NCBI GenBank assembly: GCA_937941455.1
Contig: CALDHM010000001.1
Location: 1-64,000, forward strand
DNA: 64,000 nt
Direction: 5' to 3'
From: an uncultured Pirellulaceae bacterium
Lineage (GTDB): Bacteria; Planctomycetota; Planctomycetia; Pirellulales; Pirellulaceae
Below the pieces are notes generated by a model. The model did no database searches. It saw only the letters and a program-made list of their open reading frames with translations, and had not been told where the DNA came from. This document shows positions 33,843-43,814 of this stretch, piece after piece. Within the stretch, counting starts at the first letter, position 1. Every line of letters starts with the position of its first letter. The translations under genes were made by a program, and so were the position numbers.

Positions 33843-34757
33843 CTACACATCCAACACACCATCGCAGGGAATCTTTCGGGAGATTCGTTTGAGCAGTCCC
33901 CGCAAGACGCGTCCCGGTCCCACCTCGTAAAAATGCTCGACACCGTGACCGAGCATGGCCAAGACACCGTCCTCCCATTGCACTGGCGAACAAACTTGTT
34001 GTACCAGCAACTGGCGAATCTCATTTGGATCGACATGCGGTCGCGCGTCGACATTGGAAAATACAGGAACCCGGGGGGGGGTGATGGGGACTTGGGCCAA
34101 GGCCCGCTCGAGCCGCTCGACGGCCGGTTGCATGATCGGGGTGTGAAAGGCACCGGCCACCGCCAGCCGTACCGTGCGCATGGCTCCCGCTGCCTCGGCC
34201 ATGGGGGCCAGTCGCTCGCAGGCTGCCAGATGGCCTGAGACGACGATATTCCCAGGGCAGAGCAAGTTGGCAATCTGCAGAATCTCGCCGGGTTGGCGGA
34301 CCTGATCGCACAACTCCTGGACCTTGGCGCGTTCAAGCCCGAGGACGCTGACCATCGCGCTGGGGATCGCGTCGGCGGCGGCTTGCATGGCGGAGCCACG
34401 TTCGTGGACCAACCGCAGTCCATCTTCGAACGTCATCGCTCCTGCCGCGACCAGCGCGGTGTATTCCCCCAAACTCAATCCGGCCGTAGCCACGCAATGC
34501 GATTCGATTTCCGGCCGATTGGCCTTGAGGTGATGAAGGGCGGCCAAACTGCAAACGAACAGGGCAGGTTGACTGTAGACCGTGCTGTCCAGTTTCTCGG
34601 CAGGCCCCTGAAAGCAGACGTCCGCCAAATCGTACCCCAAAATCTGTGCTGCGGCTGCGAACAGCTCGCGGACGGAGGGGTCGGCGTCGTGCAACTCGCG
34701 GCACATACCCACCGTTTGAGCCCCTTGCCCAGGAAACAAAAAACCGATTTTCGTCAC
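33843..34757 (-). CDS. fabD: malonyl-CoA ACP transacylase
   Basis: TKIGFLFPGQGAQTVGM, TAGLSLGEYTALVAAGAM; ORF opens at 34838, GTG at 34757 is the likely start. Confidence 0.93.
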   Translation of the reverse strand: MTKIGFLFPGQGAQTVGMCRELHDADPSVRELFAAAAQILGYDLADVCFQGPAEKLDSTVYSQPALFVCSLAALHHLKANRPEIESHCVATAGLSLGEYTALVAAGAMTFEDGLRLVHERGSAMQAAADAIPSAMVSVLGLERAKVQELCDQVRQPGEILQIANLLCPGNIVVSGHLAACERLAPMAEAAGAMRTVRLAVAGAFHTPIMQPAVERLERALAQVPITPPRVPVFSNVDARPHVDPNEIRQLLVQQVCSPVQWEDGVLAMLGHGVEHFYEVGPGRVLRGLLKRISRKIPCDGVLDV

Positions 34758-34794
34758 GTTGATCAGACTCCTTTTGCGAAAGCCGCCGCCATTG

Positions 34795-35814
34795 TCAATC
34801 AAACAGGCGCCCTTGAGAATCCCTTGGCAAGGCGACATTTAGGTGCTGGAAGGCTTTGGGGGTCGCAACTCGACCGCGGGGCGTCCGCAAAATCAGTTCG
34901 CTGCGGAGCAAAAACGGCTCGACCTCGTCCTCAAGCGTATCGCTGGAGGTGTTCATCGTGGCTGCAATCGATTCGATACCGACGGGGCCGCCACCGCAAA
35001 CGCGGACAACCGTTTCGAGGTAGCGCAAATCTTGGCGATCCAAGCCCAGGCGATCGATGCCCGCCATTTTCAGCGCGGCCTCTGCTACCTCGAAGTTGAT
35101 TTTCCCGTCGGCGCGGCTCTGGGCGTAGTCACGGACCCACCGCAAGCGATTGTTGGCGATGCGCGGAGTTCCGCGGCTGCGGTGGGCGATCAATTCGGCC
35201 GCGTCTTGGTCGAGTGCCACAGCCAGCTTGGCCGCATTGCGAAGCACCAACTGCGTCAGCTCCGCCAAGCTGTAGAAATCGAGATGCTCCCGAATTTGAA
35301 AGCGATCGCGGAGTGGTCCCGACAACATCCCCGCACGCGTCGTGGCACCGATCAGCGTGAAGGGCTTCAGTTTGAAATTGTGGGTCCGCGCGTTCAGGCC
35401 TTCTCCCAGAATCAGATCGATTCGGAAATCCTCCATCGCGGTGTACAGGTACTCCTCGACCGCCTTGGGGATGCGATGGATTTCATCGATGAACAAGACT
35501 TGCTTTGCCTGCAAGTTGGTCAAGTTCGGCACCAGATCCTTCGGGGCCTTGAGCGTGGGACCACTCAAGAAGTCGATCGGCACATTCAACTCATTGGGAA
35601 TGCAATGGGCGAATGTCGTTTTCCCCAGACCGGGAGGGCCATCGAACAGGATGTGTCCCAGTGTCTCGCCCCGCCGTTTCGCGGCGTCGATCGCGATCCG
35701 CAGACGCTCGATCACCTCGCACTGCCCGATCATTTGGCTCATCGCCGTTGGCCGCAGATTCGGATCATCCCCCTCGGTAGGCGGCTCTTTCGACATCAGC
35801 GGTACGCGGGTCAT
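34795..35814 (-). CDS. ruvB: Holliday junction branch migration DNA helicase RuvB
   Basis: HILFDGPPGLGKTTFAH, LFIDEIHRIPKAVEEYLYTAMEDF, GATTRAGMLSGPLRDRF. Confidence 0.96.
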   Translation of the reverse strand: MTRVPLMSKEPPTEGDDPNLRPTAMSQMIGQCEVIERLRIAIDAAKRRGETLGHILFDGPPGLGKTTFAHCIPNELNVPIDFLSGPTLKAPKDLVPNLTNLQAKQVLFIDEIHRIPKAVEEYLYTAMEDFRIDLILGEGLNARTHNFKLKPFTLIGATTRAGMLSGPLRDRFQIREHLDFYSLAELTQLVLRNAAKLAVALDQDAAELIAHRSRGTPRIANNRLRWVRDYAQSRADGKINFEVAEAALKMAGIDRLGLDRQDLRYLETVVRVCGGGPVGIESIAATMNTSSDTLEDEVEPFLLRSELILRTPRGRVATPKAFQHLNVALPRDSQGRLFD

Positions 35815-36022
35815 GGAGTTGCGATACGTTGTGAAGCCTGCGGGTTCGTCGGACGATCTCCCGGTCGACTCGTGCGGATTTTGCGGGGTAGATTCTGTTC
35901 GTTTTGGGGGGCGCAGCGGGCTTATGCTGCTCGCTCGCCGAGCCTTTCCAGTTAAGCTAAAGTTATATCAGACTTCTCTGCTTTAGCCTATTGTCGACAA
36001 ATGGCCGACAGCACCGGACCGT

Positions 36023-37471
36023 ATGCCCCGACCGCGTTCTCCCAAATCGAACCTCTTTCGGCTGCTAGAGTCCGCTCTACAGCCGATCTATGTGCTGGCC
36101 GACGATCAGTCGATATTGTTTGCCAACGAGTCCCTAGCTCGCTGGCTGGGTGTGGACGTCGACCAGGTCATCGGCAGGGTTTGCGAAGGGACAGGCAAGC
36201 CACCGGCTGATCCGATCGACGCCCTGGTGCGCGGGTTGGCGGCCGAACCGGGGCAGGGCGGGCGTGAGGAATTTGAACAAATCGTGTTTTGCTCGGCTCC
36301 CGGAAATCCGCTGCGGCGAAGCTCGGCGCGGTTTCAGCGGTTGCAGACAACGGACGGCTCGCTCGGTTGGCTGGTGGTGTTGGGAGCGGGTGGACTTGGA
36401 GAATCCCCCAGCGCCGCTACCACGTTGGCCGCGCAACTGGCGATTTTGGCACACGAGTTACTGCCCGGGCAGCCTCCAGCGACAGTCATCGGCCGAAGTG
36501 TCGTCGCGCGGCGATTGCTCCTGCAAGTCGACGCTGCCATCGAGGCTCGCCGCGGGGCGACAATCTTCGGCCCCGCAGGCTCGGAGCCCGAAGTTCTGGC
36601 CCGGTATATCTTCAGTAGGTTTCCCGGCGCGGATCAACTGGAACTCGCGCCGATCCGCGCCAATCAAGCCGACCAGGTGACGATCCAGGAGACGATCCGA
36701 CGGCTGTCCCGGATGGCACATGGGCAGCGGTCGCCGCGCAACGATGACTATGGCCAATGGCTGCTCCTGTTGGACGCGGATCGTCTGGAGCCGGCCGCTG
36801 CCATGGAGCTGAACGGATTCTTGGAATTGCCCAATAACCAAATTCGCATCTTGGCGACCGCTGATACGGCTGTTGAACACTGGCCGATTTGCGGTGATCT
36901 ACCGACGATCCTCCGCGCTCGACTGACGGCAGTGGAAATCGGTTTGCCCGCGCTCGCCGAACGGCGCGAGGATGTGCCGCTGATGTTTCAAGCTCTGCTC
37001 GAGGATCTGGCAAGGGAGCAAAGCGAGCCGGTCCCCACGCTTGCCCCCGCCGCCATCGAGATGCTGCTGGAGTATTCGTGGCCCGGGAATTTGACCGAAC
37101 TCCGCAACGCGGCGCGAGGAGTGATCAAGGGATTCTCGGCCGCTGGCGGGCGACGCACCGTCAATCCGGAGGACTTGCCCGAACGCCTGCGGCTGGCCAT
37201 CAAACACGGCCGCTTGGGACGAGCTCCGGTGGAGTCGATCGATCTCGAAACTCGGCTAGCGGCGATCGAGCGGGAATTCATCGAGCGGGCCCTCGGTCAA
37301 GCCAGGTACAATCGCGCTCAAGCGGCGAAGCTGCTCGGCATCAGCAGGGCCAAGTTGCTGCGACGCTGCGAGCAGTTATCCATCGAGCTGCCGAATCAGA
37401 CGATCGCCTTCGAAATCGTCGAGGAACCTGAATCGATCGAAAAAGTCGATTTCCAGGAGAGCGACGAATGA
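36023..37471 (+). CDS. PAS + sigma-54-interaction (AAA+)-like + Fis-type HTH regulator with degenerate ATPase motifs
   Basis: PAS-like N-term (LLESALQPIYVLADDQSILFANESLARWLGV); AAA+ bEBP-like region (ATIFGPAGSEPEVLARYIFSRFPG; WLLLLDADRLEPAAAMELNGFLE; ILATADTAVE; RREDVPLMFQALLEDLA; LEYSWPGNLTELRNAARG); Fis HTH (IEREFIERALGQARYNRAQAAKLLGISRAKLLRRCEQLSI). Confidence 0.85.
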   Translation: MPRPRSPKSNLFRLLESALQPIYVLADDQSILFANESLARWLGVDVDQVIGRVCEGTGKPPADPIDALVRGLAAEPGQGGREEFEQIVFCSAPGNPLRRSSARFQRLQTTDGSLGWLVVLGAGGLGESPSAATTLAAQLAILAHELLPGQPPATVIGRSVVARRLLLQVDAAIEARRGATIFGPAGSEPEVLARYIFSRFPGADQLELAPIRANQADQVTIQETIRRLSRMAHGQRSPRNDDYGQWLLLLDADRLEPAAAMELNGFLELPNNQIRILATADTAVEHWPICGDLPTILRARLTAVEIGLPALAERREDVPLMFQALLEDLAREQSEPVPTLAPAAIEMLLEYSWPGNLTELRNAARGVIKGFSAAGGRRTVNPEDLPERLRLAIKHGRLGRAPVESIDLETRLAAIEREFIERALGQARYNRAQAAKLLGISRAKLLRRCEQLSIELPNQTIAFEIVEEPESIEKVDFQESDE

Positions 37472-37929
37472 CGACCTCCTTGCGGCCGCTGGGCCAAATC
37501 CTGATGCTGGAATCGTCCGGCAAGTGGCGAGCGGCCTTGCGGCGCGTTTGGGATCAGCCGGCCATCGGCCTCGACGTGTTGCTCGACTCGAATGAGTTCC
37601 TGGCGCGTTGCGATCGTCTGCCAACTGTCGGAATTCTCGACTTGACCCCGGCACAAATCGGGGAGTTATCGCGGCGACTGAAGGAGCATCTTTGGGGGCG
37701 AAATCTGGCGATTTGGCTCGTCGTCGATGATGCCCGAGACGATGGCGACCAACTGGCGTCGTCTGCCAGGCGACTGGGCTACGCGGGAGTATTACATAGT
37801 CTGTCGCAACTGCCGTACCTGCATCGTGCCATCCAGCGGTTCTTTCGAAATGCCGCACCTGTCGAGCTGCCCCTAGAAGAGCGGATCGAATTACAATTCC
37901 CTTGGCGGCGACCTTCGCGACCGGTCTAG
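37468..37929 (+). CDS. degenerate response-regulator-receiver-like protein, translationally coupled to upstream regulator
   Basis: 153 aa, 4-bp overlap ATGA with previous gene; LGQILMLESSGKWRAALRRVWDQ...PTVGILDLTP...RRLGYAGVLHSLSQLPYLHRAIQRFF resembles a receiver alpha/beta pattern without the usual acidic pocket. Confidence 0.6.
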   Translation: MTTSLRPLGQILMLESSGKWRAALRRVWDQPAIGLDVLLDSNEFLARCDRLPTVGILDLTPAQIGELSRRLKEHLWGRNLAIWLVVDDARDDGDQLASSARRLGYAGVLHSLSQLPYLHRAIQRFFRNAAPVELPLEERIELQFPWRRPSRPV

Positions 37930-38183
37930 GGCAGCCCAGGGCCGCAAAATCGAGAGGGTTGTCGATTAGCGGCGGGATCTTGCCATGGGCCGCCGCAACG
38001 ATGACGAGTCCGATCGACCTGCCGCATGACGACCAAGGTTATATTTGCGGGTGATTGGCGGACAACCGGGGTAGTATCCAATGACGGCCTACTCTATCGC
38101 GGGCTCCGCGATCACACCGTCCCGTTCTCCTGCAACGATTCTCCTTATTCACCACGAAATTGACGACGAAACGAGCAAACCCG

Positions 38184-39248
38184 ATGAGTCTTGAAACTCT
38201 GCACCAAGCTTTGCAACGTTTTCCGGATCCGGAGACCGGCATCCCGCTGTCGGTAGGAAAACAGGTCCACGAGGTCCGCTGTGATGACGGTCACGTGTGC
38301 GTCACCGTCGCCTTCAGTTCGTATGTCGCCCCGCTGCGAACTGAGCTGCGTGAGAAAATCGCCGAGTTGGTAAGAACGCATTTGCCCGAGGCGCGGCAGA
38401 TCGATGTGGAGATCGTCAACCATCCTCGGCCGGCACTCCCCAGCGGCCAATTGGGTTTGACCGCCAAAAGCGTCGTTCTCGTCGGATCCGGCAAAGGGGG
38501 CGTCGGGAAAAGTACCGTGGCTCTCAGCCTGGCGCTGGCCCTCAAGCGGGCGGGCTGCGAGGTCGGGTTGCTCGACGCCGACGTCTACGGACCGAGCGTC
38601 CCGCAACTGACGGGCGTTCGCGGGCAGGCGACCAAGGCGGGGGACAAGATCGCGCCCTTTGACTATGACGGTATTCGCCTGATGTCGATCGGCTACATGG
38701 TTCCTCCCGACAAGGCGGTGATCTGGCGCGGGCCGATGCTGCACTCAGCCGTCTCGACATTCCTTCGCGACGTCGCTTGGGGGAATCTGGATTTCTTGAT
38801 CGTCGACATGCCGCCGGGAACCGGGGACATCGCCCTGACGTTGTCGCAGGTCATCCCTGGAGCGTGTGCGGTTGTCGTCTGCACGCCACAAGAGGTGGCG
38901 CTGATCGATGCGGTGAAGGCCGTCGCAATGTTTCAGCAAGTCAAGATTCCCGTCGTGGGCGTTGTCGAAAATATGAGCAGTTTCATTTGCCCCGACACTG
39001 GCAAGCGGTACGACATTTTCGGCAAGGGGGGGGCGAGGCAGTACGCCGAAGAAGCGGGGTTGCCGTTTCTCGGTGAAATCCCCATCAACATCGGAATTCG
39101 CGAGCGGGGGGACGAAGGGAATTCGGCGGCCAATTTTTCCGACCCGACCGTGGCCCCCTACCTGGAAAAAATCGCTTTTCAACTCGTCCGCTATTTGGCC
39201 CAAAAATCGGCTCAATCCCCCATCAAGGCCCAATTGCCCGTGTTGTAG
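38184..39248 (+). CDS. Mrp/NBP35 family P-loop ATPase (iron-sulfur carrier)
   Basis: GSGKGGVGKSTVALSLALALKRAG, LLDADVYGPSVPQLTG, IVDMPPGTGDIALTLSQ, VVENMSSFICPDTGKRYDIFGKGG; N-terminal MIP18/DUF59-like domain. Confidence 0.95.
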   Translation: MSLETLHQALQRFPDPETGIPLSVGKQVHEVRCDDGHVCVTVAFSSYVAPLRTELREKIAELVRTHLPEARQIDVEIVNHPRPALPSGQLGLTAKSVVLVGSGKGGVGKSTVALSLALALKRAGCEVGLLDADVYGPSVPQLTGVRGQATKAGDKIAPFDYDGIRLMSIGYMVPPDKAVIWRGPMLHSAVSTFLRDVAWGNLDFLIVDMPPGTGDIALTLSQVIPGACAVVVCTPQEVALIDAVKAVAMFQQVKIPVVGVVENMSSFICPDTGKRYDIFGKGGARQYAEEAGLPFLGEIPINIGIRERGDEGNSAANFSDPTVAPYLEKIAFQLVRYLAQKSAQSPIKAQLPVL

Positions 39249-39304
39249 TCGCGGTCGGTGTGGGCCGGGGATCGCCCTTGACGAGGGCGCAGGGCAAGAG
39301 GCCA

Positions 39305-39352
39305 AGGAAAAAGGCCAGGGGAAAAGGCCAGGGGAAAAGGCCAGGGGGCGTT
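39305..39352. repeat. short tandem repeat (GGAAAAGGCCAGG units)
   Basis: aaaaaggccagggg-aaaaggccagggg-aaaaggccaggggg read directly. Confidence 0.7.
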
Positions 39353-39377
39353 GCGAGCTCCAATTCCGGCTCGGCGC

Positions 39378-39404
39378 AAAAAAATAGGACTGCTAGGCAG
39401 TCCT
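39378..39404 (-). terminator. intrinsic terminator of the KA-rich micro-gene
   Basis: On minus strand: AGGACTGC-CTA-GCAGTCCT followed by ATTTTTTT. Confidence 0.85.
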
Positions 39405-39445
39405 GTCTCGTTGTTTCGATGAGTAGAAAGCGACGTTAGAAGAAA

Positions 39446-39547
39446 CTACTTCTTCTTGGCGGCTTTCTTAGCGGCTTTCTTAGGAGCTGCTGCTTTCTTA
39501 GCTGCCTTCTTAGGAGCTGCTGCTTTCTTAGCTGCTTTCTTGGCCAC
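39446..39547 (-). CDS. 33-aa Lys/Ala/Pro-rich basic microprotein, histone H1-tail-like
   Basis: GTG start: VAKKAAKKAAAPKKAAKKAAAPKKAAKKAAKKK*; GGAGG Shine-Dalgarno (GACGGAGGATTTATC-GTG) at proper spacing and an intrinsic terminator at 39378-39404. Below the length cut-off of the supplied ORF track. Confidence 0.8.
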   Translation of the reverse strand: MAKKAAKKAAAPKKAAKKAAAPKKAAKKAAKKK

Positions 39548-40274
39548 GATAAATCCTCCGTCAAAAAACCTTGGTGAATGCCGGACCGAAATCCATGATT
39601 CACCACCTAAATTACCGAACACGAAACAACACGTGTCGGATGGCTAACCACTCAAGGCATCATCTATTCCGAGACGACGCCAGTGTTTGCTCGATCAAGT
39701 CTGCTGCGTTTGGCCACGGCACACTCGACAACACAAACGAAGAGTGGCTTCCTTCGTTGACCTATTTTTTAAGCGATACCGCGAACGAATTCAATATTGG
39801 TTATCAAAAAAAATCAAAAATCATCACGCCTCGCGCCCTGACCTGCAGGATGGCCACGAGTCTCGCGCATCGCGCGTTGCGATCGTCAGCCAGCGCGGTG
39901 CGCGACCAGCGCAAGGGCTGCTTGATCCACCGCGGCAACACTCGCGAGCAACGATTCACGCAGTGGCACGACAACGTCGTGCTGCGCCGGTCGATGTGGC
40001 CAACCAGCATAAGAGGCAACTCGAGCGACAAGCCAAAAGCTCGAAATTTCTCGGGAAAAATCAAGATTTTCAGCGATTGACCACGGGCATCTCGCACGGC
40101 GAATGCTCGACTTGCAAGATTCATCGACCAACTGATCATGAGGCACTGCATGAGCATCACTCTCGCAGTAATCTAGTTGCTAAAAACACTTCGTCGATGT
40201 GTGTCTTGTCGTAGCATAGGATGACATGTGGATATCTGTTCGGCAACGAATACGACCACAGTTCCCCGCGAAAA

Positions 40275-40302
40275 AAAATTTTGAAAATTTTTCAAAAATT
40301 TT
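40275..40302. repeat. AT-only near-palindrome
   Basis: AAAATTTTGAAAATTTTTCAAAAATTTT inside a GC-rich background. Confidence 0.7.
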
Positions 40303-41092
40303 CGGTTGATGGCCTGATCCATGCGGCAGTCGATGGTGAATTCATCACGCGGTATGCTTGTGTTGATCGCGCGGATGCGTGAGTGAAGTCGTGCGTTGGT
40401 TCGCTTGAGCAAGCCCAACATGGGACGCGTCCGCACATCGTTCCGCATGGACGAACGACGAATGCCAGCCAAGCGATGTCCGTCCCCATCAACAAGGCGA
40501 CCGATGCCTAAAGCGACATGGCAGTCGGCTCGGCCATTTCGCACCCATGCGCATCGGTCGCAGGGCTTGGTCAAGGCCAGATATCGCAAAAAACCGCGGA
40601 AATTCGCGAGAAAACTCGCGGCATACGCTCGGGGAATGCTGATCGTTCCGCCATGCGGTGGCGAGGATCAAGCGTTCGGTGATCCGCGTTGGCGCGAGCC
40701 ATCCGTGGCTCTGTGCGCGATCGTCATTCTGACGCCGAGATTGCCAATGACGCGCAGCGAGAGACGCGAGTTTCTTGCGTGCAGGTCGATGTAGACCACC
40801 AGCGTTCGCGAAAGAATCGTTCCGAGGGCAAGTGCGGCGGACAACCTCCCCCCCGCAGCGGGACGGGTTTCGAAAAATAAACCCCGGGTAATAAGTTTCG
40901 CTGGCGGTCGCAATTAACTGGTGGGTGTTGAGCGACCAACTTTGTCCGCAGTCGATATCGGCGATGGTGACTTACCCGTCATCAGTTCCGGTCCGATCAA
41001 TAAACCAAACTTATTGATTCCCGGCGTTCGGAGCCTCGCTATCGATGTGCATCTTCTACCGATTCTCAAAATGAGACGGTCGCTTGAGGCAC

Positions 41093-41122
41093 AAAAAAAT
41101 CCCCGCCAGAGTTGGCGGGGAT
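41093..41122 (-). terminator. intrinsic terminator downstream of clpC
   Basis: Minus strand: TATCCCCGCCA-ACTC-TGGCGGGGATTTTTTT. Confidence 0.85.
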
Positions 41123-41162
41123 AATTTGCTCATTGAAGATCGAGGACGGCCGTGAGTATGGA

Positions 41163-43712
41163 TCAGTTGCCGGACGGAGCGGCATCGGCGGTTTCCGTCG
41201 ACGGTTGCGCCGCGTCGTCGCTGACCCCTTCGAATTTGAGGTGCTTGAATTTGCCGTCTTCGTCGCGCACCACGTCGACAAGGATTCTGTTTTTGCCCGC
41301 GAAGGAATTCTGCAACAACTCTTCCGAGAGGGGATCTTCGACGTAGTTTTCGAGGGCTCGGCGGAGCGGACGAGCACCGTAGTCGAGGTTTGTTCCCTTT
41401 TTGATGAGGAACTCCTTCGCATCGCTGGTCAACTCCAGAGTGTAACCCCGTTCGGCCAGTCGATCGCGAATCTTTTTCAGTTCCAGATCGATGACCAACT
41501 TGAGGTCCTTCTTTTCCAGATGCCGGAAGATGATTGGTTCCTCCGACAGGCGGTTGAGGAACTCTGGCCGGAAGGCCCGCTGGATTTCGTCGTACACGCG
41601 AGCCTTCATGCTTTCGAACGAGGCATCTTCGCCGGCACCGGGGAGCCCGAAGCTTGATTCATTCTTGATCGCGTGAGCCCCCACGTTGGTGGTCATGATC
41701 AAGATCACGTTGCGGAAGTCGACGTTGCGACCGAAACTGTCGGTCAATCGGCCTTCCTCCATCACCTGGAGCAACATGTTGAAAATATCCGGGTGCGCCT
41801 TCTCAATTTCGTCGAGGAGGACGACGGAGTAGGGTCGGCGGCGGATTTTTTCAGTAAGCTGCCCACCTTCTTCGTAGCCGACATAGCCCGGCGGCGCGCC
41901 GATCAGGCGGCTGAGGTTGTGTTTCTCCATATATTCGCTCATGTCGATGACGACCATTGCGTCGGGGTCACCGAACATGAATTCGGCGAGCGCCTTGGCG
42001 AGCAAGGTCTTACCGACACCGGTTGGTCCGGCGAACATGAAGGAGCCGATTGGGCGTTTGGGATCTTTGAGCCCGCTGCGGCTACGGCGGACCGCTTTGG
42101 AGACCGCTTTGATCGCCGCATCTTGGCTGATGACCGCCTTGTGCAGTTCGTCCTCCATGCGAATCAGACGCATCGAGTCCTCGACCGTCAAGCGAGTCAG
42201 GGGCACGCCGGTCATTTTGGAAATGACCTCAGCAATGACCTCTTCGTCGACGACGCCGTCAGTTTCTTGCGACTTCTCGCGCCATTCTCGCTTGATCTGA
42301 TCTTTCTTCTTGCGAAGTTTGTCCGATTGATCGCGGAGCGCGGCGGCTTTTTCGAAGTCTTGGTTGGCGACCGCGTCTTCTTTTTCCTTGTTCAACCGCT
42401 CGATTTCATCGTCGATTTCTTTGAGGTCGGGCGGCTTGGTCATCGATCGCAGGCGGACCCGCGCCCCAGCCTCGTCGATCACATCGATCGCCTTGTCGGG
42501 GAGGCAGCGGCCGGTGATGTACCGGCTGGACAGATCGACCGCGGCGGCGATGGCATCATCGGTGATTTGCACACGATGATGCTCCTCGTAGCGAGCGCGG
42601 AGCCCGCGGAGGATCGCGACCGTTTCGGAGATGGACGTCGGCTCGACGAGAATTTCTTGGAAGCGTCGGGCCAAGGCACTATCCTTCTCGATGTACTTGC
42701 GGTACTCGTCGAGAGTCGTCGCGCCGATGCATTGAATCTCGCCGCGAGCCAGTGCCGGTTTCAGCACGTTGGCCGCATCGATCGCCCCTTCGGCGCCACC
42801 TGCGCCGACGAGGGTGTGGAGTTCGTCAATGAACAGAATCGTGTTGCGATTCCGTTTGACTTCGTTCATCACGGCCTTGATCCGCTCTTCGAATTGGCCG
42901 CGGTATTTGGTGCCGGCGACCATCATGGCCAGATCGAGGACGACGATCCGTTTGTCGGCGAGAATTTCGGGGACTTCGCCATCGACGACCCGTTGGGCGA
43001 AACCTTCGACGATCGCCGTTTTGCCCACACCCGCCTCGCCCAGAAGTACTGGGTTGTTCTTGGTGCGGCGGCAGAGGACCTGGATCGCCCGTTCGATTTC
43101 GACTTGACGTCCGATCACCGGATCGAGCTTGCCTTGGCGAGCCAATTCGGTGAGGTCACGGCCGAAGCTGTCGAGGGCCGGGGTTTTGGACGAGCGCCCC
43201 TTGCCGGTTTGCGCTTCGCCTCCGCCACCAACACCCTCGCGGCCACCGCGTTCACCACCTTCGCCGCCTTCCAGGCCATTGCCCAGCAGGTTCAAAACTT
43301 CTTCGCGAACGTCTTCGAGTTTCAATCCCAAGTTCATGAGAACTTGCGCGGCGACTCCCTCATGCTCGCGCAGCAAACCGAGCAGCAAGTGTTCGGTGCC
43401 GACGAAATTGTGGTTGAGGTTGCGCGCTTCTTCCATCGAGTACTCGATGACCTTCTTCGCACGCGGTGTCTGCGGGAGCTTGCCGATCGTGATCATCTCC
43501 GGACCACTTTGGACCAGCTTCTCGACTTCGAGCCGAATTTTGCGGAGGTCGACGTCGAGGTTTTTCAAGACGTTGGCGGCGACGCCGGTGCCTTCCTTCA
43601 CCAAGCCCAGCAGCATGTGCTCGGTACCGATGTACTCATGGTTGAAGCGTTGGGCCTCTTGGTTGGCCAACTGCATCACCTTGCGTGCTCGGTCGGTAAA
43701 TCGTTCATACAT
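41163..43712 (-). CDS. clpC: ATP-dependent Clp protease ATP-binding subunit ClpC
   Basis: Double Clp_N, two Walker A ([31 protein letters not shown]), UVR motif ([27 protein letters not shown]), 849 aa. Confidence 0.96.
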   Translation of the reverse strand: MYERFTDRARKVMQLANQEAQRFNHEYIGTEHMLLGLVKEGTGVAANVLKNLDVDLRKIRLEVEKLVQSGPEMITIGKLPQTPRAKKVIEYSMEEARNLNHNFVGTEHLLLGLLREHEGVAAQVLMNLGLKLEDVREEVLNLLGNGLEGGEGGERGGREGVGGGGEAQTGKGRSSKTPALDSFGRDLTELARQGKLDPVIGRQVEIERAIQVLCRRTKNNPVLLGEAGVGKTAIVEGFAQRVVDGEVPEILADKRIVVLDLAMMVAGTKYRGQFEERIKAVMNEVKRNRNTILFIDELHTLVGAGGAEGAIDAANVLKPALARGEIQCIGATTLDEYRKYIEKDSALARRFQEILVEPTSISETVAILRGLRARYEEHHRVQITDDAIAAAVDLSSRYITGRCLPDKAIDVIDEAGARVRLRSMTKPPDLKEIDDEIERLNKEKEDAVANQDFEKAAALRDQSDKLRKKKDQIKREWREKSQETDGVVDEEVIAEVISKMTGVPLTRLTVEDSMRLIRMEDELHKAVISQDAAIKAVSKAVRRSRSGLKDPKRPIGSFMFAGPTGVGKTLLAKALAEFMFGDPDAMVVIDMSEYMEKHNLSRLIGAPPGYVGYEEGGQLTEKIRRRPYSVVLLDEIEKAHPDIFNMLLQVMEEGRLTDSFGRNVDFRNVILIMTTNVGAHAIKNESSFGLPGAGEDASFESMKARVYDEIQRAFRPEFLNRLSEEPIIFRHLEKKDLKLVIDLELKKIRDRLAERGYTLELTSDAKEFLIKKGTNLDYGARPLRRALENYVEDPLSEELLQNSFAGKNRILVDVVRDEDGKFKHLKFEGVSDDAAQPSTETADAAPSGN

Positions 43713-43814
43713 GGGTTAATGTCCTCCTTGTCACCAGCGGCGGGTGACGAATGGTAAAGGTCAATCGTAAATCGTCGTGCCACTTGTCCGGCCGACATCC
43801 AGATTTCAGCGCGT

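Noticed and set aside
34843-35955. 370-aa plus-strand ORF
   Set aside because: Antisense of ruvB.
39571-40214. 169- and 175-aa overlapping plus-strand ORFs
   Set aside because: No recognisable motif and no convincing SD; treated as non-coding interval.
40227-40235. TGTGGATAT, one mismatch from a DnaA box, near the AT-rich palindrome, as a possible replication origin
   Set aside because: Single box only, no dnaA/dnaN/gyrB nearby; insufficient evidence.
41673-43757. 694-aa plus-strand ORF
   Set aside because: Antisense of clpC in a GC-rich genome; composition is non-protein-like.
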